Shown piece by piece: positions 1 through 7,707 of a stretch of 40,315 bases of DNA. Numbering within the stretch: position 1 is the first letter of the stretch; every line of letters begins with the position of its first letter. Origin of the DNA: Methylotenera sp. (GTDB taxonomy: Bacteria > Pseudomonadota > Gammaproteobacteria > Burkholderiales > Methylophilaceae); assembly GCA_020035195.1 (NCBI GenBank), contig JAIQBT010000026.1, positions 1 to 40,315 of the forward strand, read 5' to 3'. The translations under genes and the position numbers were made by a program. The notes under the pieces are model-generated. The model was not told the DNA's origin and made no database searches. It saw only the letters and a program-made list of their open reading frames with translations.

Positions 1-39
1 CTGCATTATAACCGAGGCCATCGCTGTGCATGGCAGGAA

Positions 40-2070
40 TTACTTATTGGCCAGCATGGCCTTGATGTTGGCCATTTTGGATTTGCCAAACTCTTTGCTG
101 ATTTCTGGATCGTTAAAGGGGTTGCCAAAATGGCGCACGTCGTCTTTAGGCAGTTCGGCGATGAAACGACTGGGCTCACACAACTCCATTTCACCTGCGC
201 GTTTACGTTTTTTACACCAAGATATGTTTAAAGATTTTTGTGCGCGGGTAATGCCTACGTACATCAAGCGGCGTTCTTCTTCGATTTTAGTTGGGTCTAG
301 CGTGGCTAAATCGACGCTTTCTCGGTGCGGCAGTATGCCTTCTTCCACGCCTATCAAAAACACATGGCCAAACTCCAAGCCTTTGGCGGCGTGTAAGGTG
401 GACAGCTTGACCGCGTCTACTTCGCCGCCATCTTGACCTTCTAGCATGCTCATTAAGGACACCATTTGCGTGAGCTCCAGCAGGTTCTTAGCCTCGGCTT
501 CGTTGCCGTATTCAGTATTGGCCTCGCCTTTTTTGCTTAGCCAGCCTACAAAGTCCAAGACATTGGCCCATTTGCTTTCGGCGGCACGCGGCTCCTCACT
601 GTCGTATAAAAAAGCTTCGTATTGTATGGTATTGAGTAAGTCGTCTAAGACCTCATTCGCGGGGTCGCGCACCGATCTTTGCTGCAATTTGTTGATGTAG
701 GCGCAAAAGTTAAGCAAATCATCCAATTGTTTAGCGCCCACGTCACTTTGAAAGTCGGCTTCAAAGGCCGCGGCAAACAAGGAGATTTTATGTGCACTGG
801 CAAATTCACCTAAGCGCTCCAGCGTGGTATTACCTATGCCTTTTTTCGGGGTGGTGGCGGCGCGTATAAAGGCTGGATCGTCGTCTTCGTTGGCTATCAG
901 ACGTAAGTAACTGACCAGGTCTTTAATTTCGGCTTTATCAAAAAATGACTGCCCACCCGACACCGTGTAGGGAATTTTATGGTTGCGTAATTGCTGTTCA
1001 AAGATGCGCGCTTGGTGGTTGCCTCTGTATAAAATGGCGTAATCTAAAAATTTGGTTCTGTGCTCAAATTTGTGCGCTTGTATTTTCATGATGACAGCTT
1101 CGGCTTCGGCTTCTTCGCTCATGGCGGCCGACACCTGAATTAAATCGCCAGTGCCTAAATCGCTCCACAATTTCTTATCAAATAATTTCGGGTTGTGGCT
1201 AATGACTTGGTTGGCAGCCCTTAATATACGCACGGTGGAGCGGTAGTTTTGCTCTAATTTAATGACCTTTAATTTACTAAAGTCATCGGTGAGTTGGCGC
1301 AGGTTTTCCACATCTGCGCCGCGCCAACCGTAGATGGCTTGGTCGTCGTCGCCCACCGCGGTGAATTGACCACGCAGGCCGGTGAGCATTTTAACCAGCT
1401 TGTATTGGCAGGCGTTGGTGTCTTGGTATTCGTCTATCAGTAAGTATTGCAATTTGCGCTGCCATTTATTGAGCGCGCTTTCCTCTTGTTCAAACAGTTC
1501 GACCGGCAACTTGATTAAATCATCAAAATCCACCGCTTGGTATGCTTTGAGCGTTTGTTGGTACAGTTGGTAGACTTTGGCGGCCGCGTGGCTGAGCTCT
1601 TCGTCGGCCTGCGCTTTGGCTTGGTCGGCATTGATGAAGGCGTTTTTCCAGGCGGAGATTTGCCACTGGGTTTTGCGCACCAATTGCTTGTCTGTGGTAG
1701 CTAAAATATCCGCCACGATTTTGTAGCTATCCGAGGAGTCCAGTATGGAAAACTGCGGCTTGTAACCCAACAATGCCGCTTCAGCCCGCAGTATTTGCAA
1801 GCCTAGGGAGTGAAAAGTGGCAATAGTAAGGCCTTTGGTGCTCTTGCCTTGCATCAGCTTGCCCACCCGTTCTTGCATTTCCCGTGCGGCTTTATTGGTG
1901 AAAGTGATGGCGGCTATTTCTTTGGGGGCATAGCCTGCTTCGTCGATGAGGTAGCTGATTTTTTGGGTGATGACGCGAGTTTTGCCGCTGCCTGCCCCTG
2001 CCAGCACCAGTAAAGGACCGTCCAGGTATTTGACTGCTTCGCGTTGTGGTGAGTTAAGGCTGTTTGGCAT
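40..2070 (-). CDS. rep: ATP-dependent DNA helicase Rep (UvrD/PcrA superfamily 1)
   Basis: SF1A 3'-5' DNA helicase that removes obstacles at replication forks and helps restart them. The Walker A motif AGAGSGKT lies at about residues 24-31, the Walker B/motif II DEYQDTN follows near residue 210, the QAIYGWRGAD motif comes next, and GITRAQKSL (motif VI) is near the C-terminus. At 676 aa it has Rep length, shorter than UvrD. The N-terminus NSPQREAVKYLDGPLLVLAGAG is Rep-like, so I prefer Rep over UvrD or PcrA. The ATG at 2070 has no clear Shine-Dalgarno sequence, but it starts right at the conserved N-terminus. The gene stands alone; only 39 bases of the window lie downstream of its stop, so any operon partner there is out of view. 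Confidence 0.93.
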   Translation of the reverse strand: MPNSLNSPQREAVKYLDGPLLVLAGAGSGKTRVITQKISYLIDEAGYAPKEIAAITFTNKAAREMQERVGKLMQGKSTKGLTIATFHSLGLQILRAEAALLGYKPQFSILDSSDSYKIVADILATTDKQLVRKTQWQISAWKNAFINADQAKAQADEELSHAAAKVYQLYQQTLKAYQAVDFDDLIKLPVELFEQEESALNKWQRKLQYLLIDEYQDTNACQYKLVKMLTGLRGQFTAVGDDDQAIYGWRGADVENLRQLTDDFSKLKVIKLEQNYRSTVRILRAANQVISHNPKLFDKKLWSDLGTGDLIQVSAAMSEEAEAEAVIMKIQAHKFEHRTKFLDYAILYRGNHQARIFEQQLRNHKIPYTVSGGQSFFDKAEIKDLVSYLRLIANEDDDPAFIRAATTPKKGIGNTTLERLGEFASAHKISLFAAAFEADFQSDVGAKQLDDLLNFCAYINKLQQRSVRDPANEVLDDLLNTIQYEAFLYDSEEPRAAESKWANVLDFVGWLSKKGEANTEYGNEAEAKNLLELTQMVSLMSMLEGQDGGEVDAVKLSTLHAAKGLEFGHVFLIGVEEGILPHRESVDLATLDPTKIEEERRLMYVGITRAQKSLNISWCKKRKRAGEMELCEPSRFIAELPKDDVRHFGNPFNDPEISKEFGKSKMANIKAMLANK

Positions 2071-2224
2071 GCGGTAGTTGAAATGGTTGGGTGTAGGTAA
2101 TCGGGCAGGCTGAGATTTTAGCGATTAAGGGGCTAACTAGCTACCTAAACTTAAGTTCGCCCGAGGAATGCCTAAAGCATGCCATAATTAAAAATCCCAA
2201 ATAAAACCTAGCAAGGAATTAAGC

Positions 2225-2485
2225 ATGCGATCCACAAAAGCCAGCGCCGCTATCGACAGACTCAAGCGTCGCAGTGACAACCCACTTTATTCCATGAGCA
2301 TGACCAGTGGCGGCTTGTTTTGTTTGCTGTTAGGCGATGGCTTGGGCAATACCACCCGTTTATCCGAGCCCTTGGCCATGGATGCGTTTGTGACTTGGGT
2401 GAATGGCTACGGGCCGCAAATAGTAAAACGCGTGAGTAAATTGGAGTTGGCGTTTAGTCAGCAATTGCAAAAAAAAGACATTTAA
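2225..2485 (+). CDS. small conserved hypothetical protein (86 aa)
   Basis: I do not recognise a named family. It is an 86-residue protein with a basic N-terminus (KASAAIDRLKRRSD), a central hydrophobic and glycine-rich stretch (GGLFCLLLGDGLGN) and a C-terminal part that looks helical. No signal peptide or catalytic motif is visible. A good ribosome binding site (AAGGAA, 2213-2218) precedes the ATG, which argues that it is translated. It is divergent from rep, and its stop codon overlaps that of ylqF on the other strand (2482-2485), so the two genes end tail to tail with no spacer. The hydrophobic centre is too short and glycine-rich to call a membrane helix with confidence. Confidence 0.7.
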   Translation: MRSTKASAAIDRLKRRSDNPLYSMSMTSGGLFCLLLGDGLGNTTRLSEPLAMDAFVTWVNGYGPQIVKRVSKLELAFSQQLQKKDI

Positions 2486-3420
2486 TCGCTGCTGTCTGTA
2501 TTCGCACTTGGGCTGGCTTCAGCCACTGGCAGGCTGTCTTGCATCATTAAGTCACGACTGCTGGGTGTTTCTAAACTGATGCGACCTATGGCGCCACTGC
2601 GGTAATCCGTCAGAAAAGCCACTGCCGTTTTTTCCTTGTCCCACAAGCCGTCATGCCGCTTATAGGATCGTCTTTTTGCGATGGCTTCCAATAAATCCAC
2701 GCCATCCATTTTACTGACATCCAACATCGCGCCATTGTGTTTCATGGTGTCCAGTTTGTAACGTGCGTTAAGTAGGGCAGGGTAAGACTTTAGCAGGTTG
2801 TCGGCCAAAAATAGCGCCACGTCTTCGTCTATCACGGCATTACGGCCTATGGCATGACTAGCGGCTAGCATGTAGCCGTCGGATTCGAATTGAATTTTTG
2901 GCCACATCATGCCTGGGGTGTCGGTGATGCTCATGGTTTCAGATAAATCAAAGCGTTGTTGGCTCTTGGTGACGGCGGGCTCATCCCCCACTTTAGCCAC
3001 GCGTCGATTTAATAGCGCGTTCATCAGGGTGGATTTGCCGACATTGGGTATGCCCATGATCAGCATGCGTAATGGCTTTAAATGCGTGCCACGGTGAGGT
3101 GTAAGCGCCAGGCAGTGCTTAGGGATTTTATTGGCATCGCCTGGTTTTTTGCAGGACAGGGCGACCGCTTTGGTATTGGGCTGACTATTAAAATAATTAA
3201 GCCAGGCTTGGGTGGCGACTGGGTCGGCTAAATCGGCTTTGTTGAGAATTTTGAGTTGAGGGCGCTGACGAAACAGACGCATTTCATCTATCATGGGATT
3301 GTGGCTGGCCGCAGGCACGCGGGCATCCAGCACCTCAATCACGATGTCGGTGAATTCCATGGTTTCTTCGGCTTTTTTGCGCGCTTGGGTCATGTGCCCC
3401 GGATACCACTGAATCGCCAT
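2482..3420 (-). CDS. ylqF: ribosome biogenesis GTPase YlqF/RbgA
   Basis: Circularly permuted GTPase of the YlqF/RbgA/MTG1 family, which acts in late maturation of the large ribosomal subunit. The motif order is permuted as expected: G4 NKAD at residues 60-63, then G1 GIPNVGKST at 123-131, then G3 DTPG at 167-170. The N-terminus IQWYPGHMTQARK is the family signature, and the 312-aa length is normal. The C-terminal tail (SLPVAEASPSANTDSSD) is low-complexity and probably disordered. The gene is divergent from the methyltransferase gene at 3577 across about 156 bases and convergent with the small gene at 2225. The symbol follows the Bacillus name; function is taken from family knowledge. Confidence 0.9.
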   Translation of the reverse strand: MAIQWYPGHMTQARKKAEETMEFTDIVIEVLDARVPAASHNPMIDEMRLFRQRPQLKILNKADLADPVATQAWLNYFNSQPNTKAVALSCKKPGDANKIPKHCLALTPHRGTHLKPLRMLIMGIPNVGKSTLMNALLNRRVAKVGDEPAVTKSQQRFDLSETMSITDTPGMMWPKIQFESDGYMLAASHAIGRNAVIDEDVALFLADNLLKSYPALLNARYKLDTMKHNGAMLDVSKMDGVDLLEAIAKRRSYKRHDGLWDKEKTAVAFLTDYRSGAIGRISLETPSSRDLMMQDSLPVAEASPSANTDSSD

Positions 3421-3576
3421 CTAACACCTCTAAAAATAAAAAAACTATGCGCCATTAAGCGCTCGCCTATTGGCTAAATCCAAAAAGATAGGCTGCATTT
3501 TAACATTAGGCGCTGTAATTGCCCTTTTTATCTGCGGCTGCGGTGTTTATCGCCTTTTTGCCTTAAAATAACGGCC

Positions 3577-4398
3577 ATGACCACGCCGGCTGAAATTCGT
3601 CCTAACCAATCCGTAGATTTGCTTAAAGCGCTGCACATACTTACGCGTGATGGCAAGCTCAATCAAGACAGTCGGCGTAAGCTCAAACAGGTCTACCACT
3701 TGGTGAATTTCATAGAGCCTTTGTTTAAGGAAGCGCTATTGCGCAACGATCAGCCCGTCATCGTCGACCATGGTGCGGGTAAGTCTTACCTGGGTTTTAT
3801 TTTGTATGATTTGCTTTTGAAGCAGCTGCAGGCCGGCCAAGTGATAGGCATAGAGACTAGGGCAGAATTGGTCGCGCAATCAAAAAGTTTAGCGGCAGAT
3901 TTGCAATTCCAGCGTATGAATTTTCAGCATTTAACCGTGGCTGAATCGATAAGCTCACCCACCTTGCCAGCTAAGGTAGACATGGTCACGGCCTTGCATG
4001 CCTGCAATACGGCGACCGATGATGCCATACGCTTTGGCTTAAGTAAGCAGGCTAGCTACATGGTCTTGGTGCCGTGCTGTCAAGCAGAAGTGGCGGAAGC
4101 TTTGCGCTTGCACAAAAACGAAAGCTTTGGCTTAACGCCACTAAGTGAGATTTGGCGTCATCCTATCCATACCCGTGAGTTTGGCAGCCAACTCACCAAT
4201 GTCTTGCGCTGCTTGCAGCTAGAAGCCGCTGGCTACCAGGTGACCGTGACCGAGTTGGTTGGCTGGGAGCATTCCATGAAAAATGAATTAATCATTGCCA
4301 AATACACCGGTCAGCCGCGCAAGAATGCGCAAGCTCGATTGGACGCGATATTGCAAAGTTTAAATTTGACCGATTTACACGCACGCTTTGCTGCCTAA
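3577..4398 (+). CDS. class I SAM-dependent methyltransferase, METTL25/RRNAD1-like (Methyltransf_32 type)
   Basis: The SAM-binding motif I is VDHGAGKSYLGF, with an acidic motif II (VIGIETR) and then VTALHACNTATDDAI and VPCCQAEV. The HAC and PCC elements are typical of the Methyltransf_32 family, which includes eukaryotic METTL25 and RRNAD1. The 273-aa length covers one complete Rossmann-type domain, with an N-terminal helical part (residues 10-60) and a C-terminal region ending in a helix. No transmembrane segment is visible. The substrate is unknown; an RNA or protein target related to translation would fit the relatives but is only inference. The ATG lacks a good ribosome binding site. The following two-component genes are 125 bases downstream, so co-transcription is uncertain. 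Confidence 0.75.
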   Translation: MTTPAEIRPNQSVDLLKALHILTRDGKLNQDSRRKLKQVYHLVNFIEPLFKEALLRNDQPVIVDHGAGKSYLGFILYDLLLKQLQAGQVIGIETRAELVAQSKSLAADLQFQRMNFQHLTVAESISSPTLPAKVDMVTALHACNTATDDAIRFGLSKQASYMVLVPCCQAEVAEALRLHKNESFGLTPLSEIWRHPIHTREFGSQLTNVLRCLQLEAAGYQVTVTELVGWEHSMKNELIIAKYTGQPRKNAQARLDAILQSLNLTDLHARFAA

Positions 4399-4434
4399 GC
4401 GCTTGGCTTGCAGTGCGATAAACGCTTTTTATTC

Positions 4435-4449
4435 TAGTGAATATCACTA
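4435..4449. promoter_or_regulatory. inverted repeat upstream of the MoxY-like kinase gene
   Basis: TAGTGA-ATA-TCACTA is a perfect 6-bp inverted repeat with a 3-base spacer. It lies about 75 bases before the kinase start codon, in the intergenic region where a promoter is expected. This geometry suits a dimeric regulator, possibly autoregulation by the response regulator encoded downstream. It could also be chance in AT-rich DNA, and there is no second copy nearby. Confidence 0.3.
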
Positions 4450-4523
4450 TGTTGCTATTGCTATAAACTTGTTAAACTAAATTCTGTTCTAAGACCAATA
4501 AGAAAGCAAAGTTAGCCGAATAC

Positions 4524-5852
4524 ATGAGTTTAAAATTCCGATTAAATCTATTGATTACCTTGCTGTCGCTGGCATTCATACTGGTGGTGGGCAGCATATT
4601 GGTGAATGACACGCGCACATCGATTAGGGAGCGCGTTGAAGCCGCCAGTCGGGTGACCGTGCAGTTGCTGGATACGGTCATCGTGAGCTCGGCGCTCAAC
4701 CCAGAGTACGGCCAAACCGACAGGGTGTTGCAAAGCTTTTTGCAATCCTTGGGTTACGTGCGCAGCAGTCACATAGAGCTTTACGATATCAGCGGTAATT
4801 TGCTTTACGTATCGCCGTCTTCAAGCTACAAAACTGACGTTCACGCGCCGTCTTGGTTCGCTAAATTGGTCCAGCCGCCAGTGGAGACGGTGGAACGCAA
4901 AATACGCTATGGCACGTTGGTGGTTTCATCCAGTGCGGCTGGATCCATACGCGAAGCCTGGTCAGGCTTTAGGCAGTTGATGTGGGTGGGTTTGTTTTTC
5001 TTTATCTTGCTGAATTTAATGGTGTACGCATTATTAAGTCATTCGCTTAAGCCGATTAAGCCGATATTGGCGTCGATTAACCGCATGGAGCGGGGTGACT
5101 TGACTACGCGTTTGCCCACGTTTGCTTTGCCGGAATTCAATCGCATAGGCCATAGCCTAAATCGCATGGCTGAGTCCTTGGCGATGGAGCGGCAGTTAGA
5201 AGAAAATCGCCAATTAACGCAGTTGATACAAGCCCACATAGAAGACGAGCGACGCAGCTTGGCTAGGGAATTGCATGATGAGCTTGGCCAGTACGTGACG
5301 GCCATCAAGACCTTTGCGGTGGCCATTGCCAATAAGGCCAAAGAAAAATCACCGGACATCGCCGCTAATGCGCAAACCATAGTGTCTGCGGCCAATCAAA
5401 TATACGAGGGCATGCACAGCATCATACGGCAGTTGCGCCCTGGTGCCCTGGATAACTTAGGCTTGTCTGAAACCTTGCGTGATGCCATCAATTATTGGCG
5501 GAAATCGCATGCCAACGTGCGCTTTGACTTAAAGTTGAGCGGCCATTTGGACGTTTTAGGCGAAAGTTTGAATATCAACATTTACCGCATCGTTCAAGAG
5601 TCCATCAACAATGCTTTAAAACATGCGCAAGCGACCAGCATAGAGGTGGCTTTGTCTGGGCTTAAGGCTGAGTTGAGTTTGATTATTAAAGACAATGGGC
5701 TGGGCATGAATCTCGCGGCAGTCGATCAAACCCAGCATTTTGGTTTGCTAGGCATACGTGAGCGAGTGCAAGGATTTCACGGAAGTTTTAACTTGGTTTC
5801 TGAACCGAATCAAGGTACGGCAATCCATATCACCATTCCACGGTCAACTTAG
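4524..5852 (+). CDS. sensor histidine kinase with LapD/MoxY-type periplasmic domain (MoxY-like)
   Basis: Membrane histidine kinase of the NarX/UhpB class (HisKA_3). The first transmembrane segment is at about residues 6-27, a periplasmic domain at 28-150 resembles the LapD_MoxY_N type, and the second transmembrane segment is at about 152-172. A HAMP linker follows (LKPIKPILASINRMERGDL), then the phospho-acceptor region ERRSLARELHDELGQ with His251. The HATPase part has the N box ESINNALKHA and the G boxes DNGLGM and GLLGIRERV. The response regulator gene starts 26 bases downstream, so the two form an operon. MoxY in methylotrophs controls methanol dehydrogenase genes; whether this pair does the same is not shown by the sequence, since no mxa or xox operon is present here. 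Confidence 0.88.
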   Translation: MSLKFRLNLLITLLSLAFILVVGSILVNDTRTSIRERVEAASRVTVQLLDTVIVSSALNPEYGQTDRVLQSFLQSLGYVRSSHIELYDISGNLLYVSPSSSYKTDVHAPSWFAKLVQPPVETVERKIRYGTLVVSSSAAGSIREAWSGFRQLMWVGLFFFILLNLMVYALLSHSLKPIKPILASINRMERGDLTTRLPTFALPEFNRIGHSLNRMAESLAMERQLEENRQLTQLIQAHIEDERRSLARELHDELGQYVTAIKTFAVAIANKAKEKSPDIAANAQTIVSAANQIYEGMHSIIRQLRPGALDNLGLSETLRDAINYWRKSHANVRFDLKLSGHLDVLGESLNINIYRIVQESINNALKHAQATSIEVALSGLKAELSLIIKDNGLGMNLAAVDQTQHFGLLGIRERVQGFHGSFNLVSEPNQGTAIHITIPRST

Positions 5853-5878
5853 GCCGCATTTAATTAACGGGTAAAACA

Positions 5879-6517
5879 ATGAGTGTTATTCATGTGATGT
5901 TGGTGGACGACCATGCCGTAGTGCGTATGGGTTTTAAAATGCTATTGGAAACCGATGCGGAAATTAAGGTGGTATGCGAAGCTGAAAGCGGCGAGCAAGC
6001 CATACAGCGTTACATGGAATTTAAACCCAACGTGGTGGTGATGGACATTACCATGCCTGGCATAGGGGGCTTGGAGGCGATAGAGCGGATTTTGGCCAAA
6101 GACCATGCTGCAAAAATTCTGGTGCTGTCCGCCCACGAAGATTCAGTCCACCCTAAGCGGGTTCTTAACGCGGGCGCCATGGGTTATTTAACTAAGCGTA
6201 GTGCCGCTGAAGAAATGATCAAAGCCATACGGGTGGTGGCCAGCGGTAAAAAATACCTAGAAGCCGGCGTAGCTCAGCAAATGGCCATTCAACAGTTGTC
6301 TGGGGATCAAAATCCGGTGGACGTGTTGTCGCCGCGTGAGTTTGAGGTGTTTATGGCGTTGGCTAAGGGTAAGGCCACCAATGAAATTGCCGAAACCTTA
6401 TTTTTAAGCCCACGTACGGTGGGTACCCATCTTTACAACATCAAACAAAAACTAAACGCTAACAATTCGGCTGAGATTGCCTTAATTGCGATGCGTAGCG
6501 GCCTGTTAGAGGCCTAG
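5879..6517 (+). CDS. NarL/FixJ-family response regulator (partner of the MoxY-like kinase)
   Basis: Two-domain transcription factor. The receiver domain (about residues 3-120) has the acidic pair DDH at 10-12, the phospho-acceptor Asp56 in VMDITMPG, a conserved Ser in VLSAHED and a Lys in YLTKRS. The LuxR-type HTH (about 145-205) has LSPREFEVFMALAKGKATNEIAE followed by the recognition helix region SPRTVGTHLYNIKQKL. The 212-aa length is typical. Overall it is most like MoxX/UvrY/GacA-type regulators. It sits directly after its kinase gene and ends one base before the convergent transporter gene, so the module is just the two genes. Its targets are unknown; the inverted repeat at 4435 is one candidate. 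Confidence 0.9.
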   Translation: MSVIHVMLVDDHAVVRMGFKMLLETDAEIKVVCEAESGEQAIQRYMEFKPNVVVMDITMPGIGGLEAIERILAKDHAAKILVLSAHEDSVHPKRVLNAGAMGYLTKRSAAEEMIKAIRVVASGKKYLEAGVAQQMAIQQLSGDQNPVDVLSPREFEVFMALAKGKATNEIAETLFLSPRTVGTHLYNIKQKLNANNSAEIALIAMRSGLLEA

Positions 6518-6518
6518 C

Positions 6519-7451
6519 CTAACCTAACGGCTTGCTACGCAGGCTAACTAGACCACTAAGCACGATGAGCGCGATGGCTATGCCATCGTTTAAGCTTAAA
6601 AGTTCACCCCAGAAAATGACACCAAATAAACTCACTAAGATCACCGTGGAGTAAGCCAAGCTTGCCACCACCAAGGTGTCCCCGGTTCGGTAAGCGCGCG
6701 TCATGGCTAATTGAGCGGCCGTGGCCGTAGCCCCCAATCCCATTAGCACAGGCACATCCTGCCAGAGCAAGGGATGAAAGTCACTAAACAGCAATGACGG
6801 CATGCCGTCTAATCGTTGCATCTGTGGCGCCACCAGCATCCATGTGCCAGCCATTAGGGTGGATACTAGCGTGAAATAAAATACTGTGCGTGTGTCCGGT
6901 TCCTTTAGCTGCCCCAATTGTTTGACGTGCACATAAGCCCATGCCGCTCCAAGCCCAGACAGTAGACCCAAACTGCCGGCTAGGCCGTCTTCGCTAGTTA
7001 AAGTGGGTTTAAGCAGTAAGCTGACGCCGGCAAAGCCTAGGACGAGGGCGACGATTAACGTTTTCTTCAGGCGCTCCTGCAGTAAAAATGGGGACAGCAT
7101 GGCCAAAAATAAAGGCGAGGTGTAATTGAGGGTGATGGCCGTTGCTAGGGGTAGGTGGGCAATGGCATAAAAAAACAAAACCAAGGACGCAAAGCCTACC
7201 ACCGCGCGGGACATTTGCTTAAAAAGCACCGGGGTGGCTAAGCTCAAGTTTTGGCTGCGCAAATAGATGTAGATGGCGATTAATCCAAACAGCGAACGGT
7301 AAAACACCAGCTCGCTGCTGCTGAATTTTTCCGCACCCAACTTAACTAAAGCACCCATCACAGCAAAACCAAGCGCAGCCACTAACATCCATAAACTGCC
7401 CAAATTAGGTAGTTGAGGACTGTTTAATCGAAAATACTTATTTTTTTGCAT
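6519..7451 (-). CDS. DMT-superfamily transporter (two EamA domains)
   Basis: Inner-membrane protein of 310 aa with about ten hydrophobic helices arranged as two EamA repeats, for example WMLVAALGFAVMGALVKLG at the start of repeat 1 and LMGLGATATAAQLAMTRAY in repeat 2. The repeat 1 motif LNYTSPLFLAMLSPFLLQERL and the repeat 2 counterpart AYSTVILVSLFGVIFWGEL are classic for drug/metabolite exporters of the RhaT/EamA group. Substrate cannot be read from the sequence. It is convergent with the response regulator gene (one-base gap) and divergent from argD across 256 bases. Its neighbour argD makes an amino-acid exporter role thinkable, but this is speculation. Confidence 0.85.
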   Translation of the reverse strand: MQKNKYFRLNSPQLPNLGSLWMLVAALGFAVMGALVKLGAEKFSSSELVFYRSLFGLIAIYIYLRSQNLSLATPVLFKQMSRAVVGFASLVLFFYAIAHLPLATAITLNYTSPLFLAMLSPFLLQERLKKTLIVALVLGFAGVSLLLKPTLTSEDGLAGSLGLLSGLGAAWAYVHVKQLGQLKEPDTRTVFYFTLVSTLMAGTWMLVAPQMQRLDGMPSLLFSDFHPLLWQDVPVLMGLGATATAAQLAMTRAYRTGDTLVVASLAYSTVILVSLFGVIFWGELLSLNDGIAIALIVLSGLVSLRSKPLG

Positions 7452-7502
7452 GGGTTTTTGCGCTAAGCCACTGTTTTTAATGTGCTAGCCAGCTTGCTAG
7501 AC

Positions 7503-7531
7503 TTGCCAATTATAGGGTTTTCAGATAATCT
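7503..7531 (+). promoter_or_regulatory. possible sigma-70 promoter of the argD leader
   Basis: TTGCCA at 7503-7508 is followed by TAATCT at 7526-7531 with a 17-base spacer; an alternative -10, GATAAT at 7524, gives a 15-base spacer. It points toward argD and would create a 5' leader of roughly 170 bases containing the two hairpins described below. The match is moderate, and the region is AT-rich. Confidence 0.3.
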
Positions 7532-7607
7532 CACACATATTATTTCAAGTGTATTTATAAAAGCAAAGTCAGCTTGTTTGATGCAACTGTAGCTGATTGT
7601 AAATGCA

Positions 7608-7624
7608 GGCATGGTTTACATGCC
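7608..7624 (+). promoter_or_regulatory. leader hairpin upstream of argD
   Basis: GGCATG-gttta-CATGCC is a perfect 6-bp stem with a 5-base loop. A competing pairing, GTAAA (7599-7603) with TTTAC (7615-7619), shares bases with it, so the two structures are mutually exclusive. Together with the terminator-like hairpin at 7648 it could form part of an attenuator. No experimental or comparative support is available here. Confidence 0.35.
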
Positions 7625-7647
7625 AAATCCACTCACTTCAGTCCCAG

Positions 7648-7670
7648 CGGCGGCATTGGTCGCCGTTTTT
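7648..7670 (+). terminator. intrinsic-terminator-like hairpin in the argD leader
   Basis: CGGCGG-cattgg-TCGCCG forms five GC pairs plus one G-U pair around a 6-base loop and is followed directly by five T. It sits 38 bases before the argD start codon. No plus-strand gene lies between the divergent transporter and argD, so a terminator here has no upstream gene to end. It is therefore more likely an attenuator of the arg operon or the end of a small RNA. Confidence 0.5.
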
Positions 7671-7707
7671 CATTATTGTTTTGGGTTAATTTTTATTAAA
7701 GAGTGCT

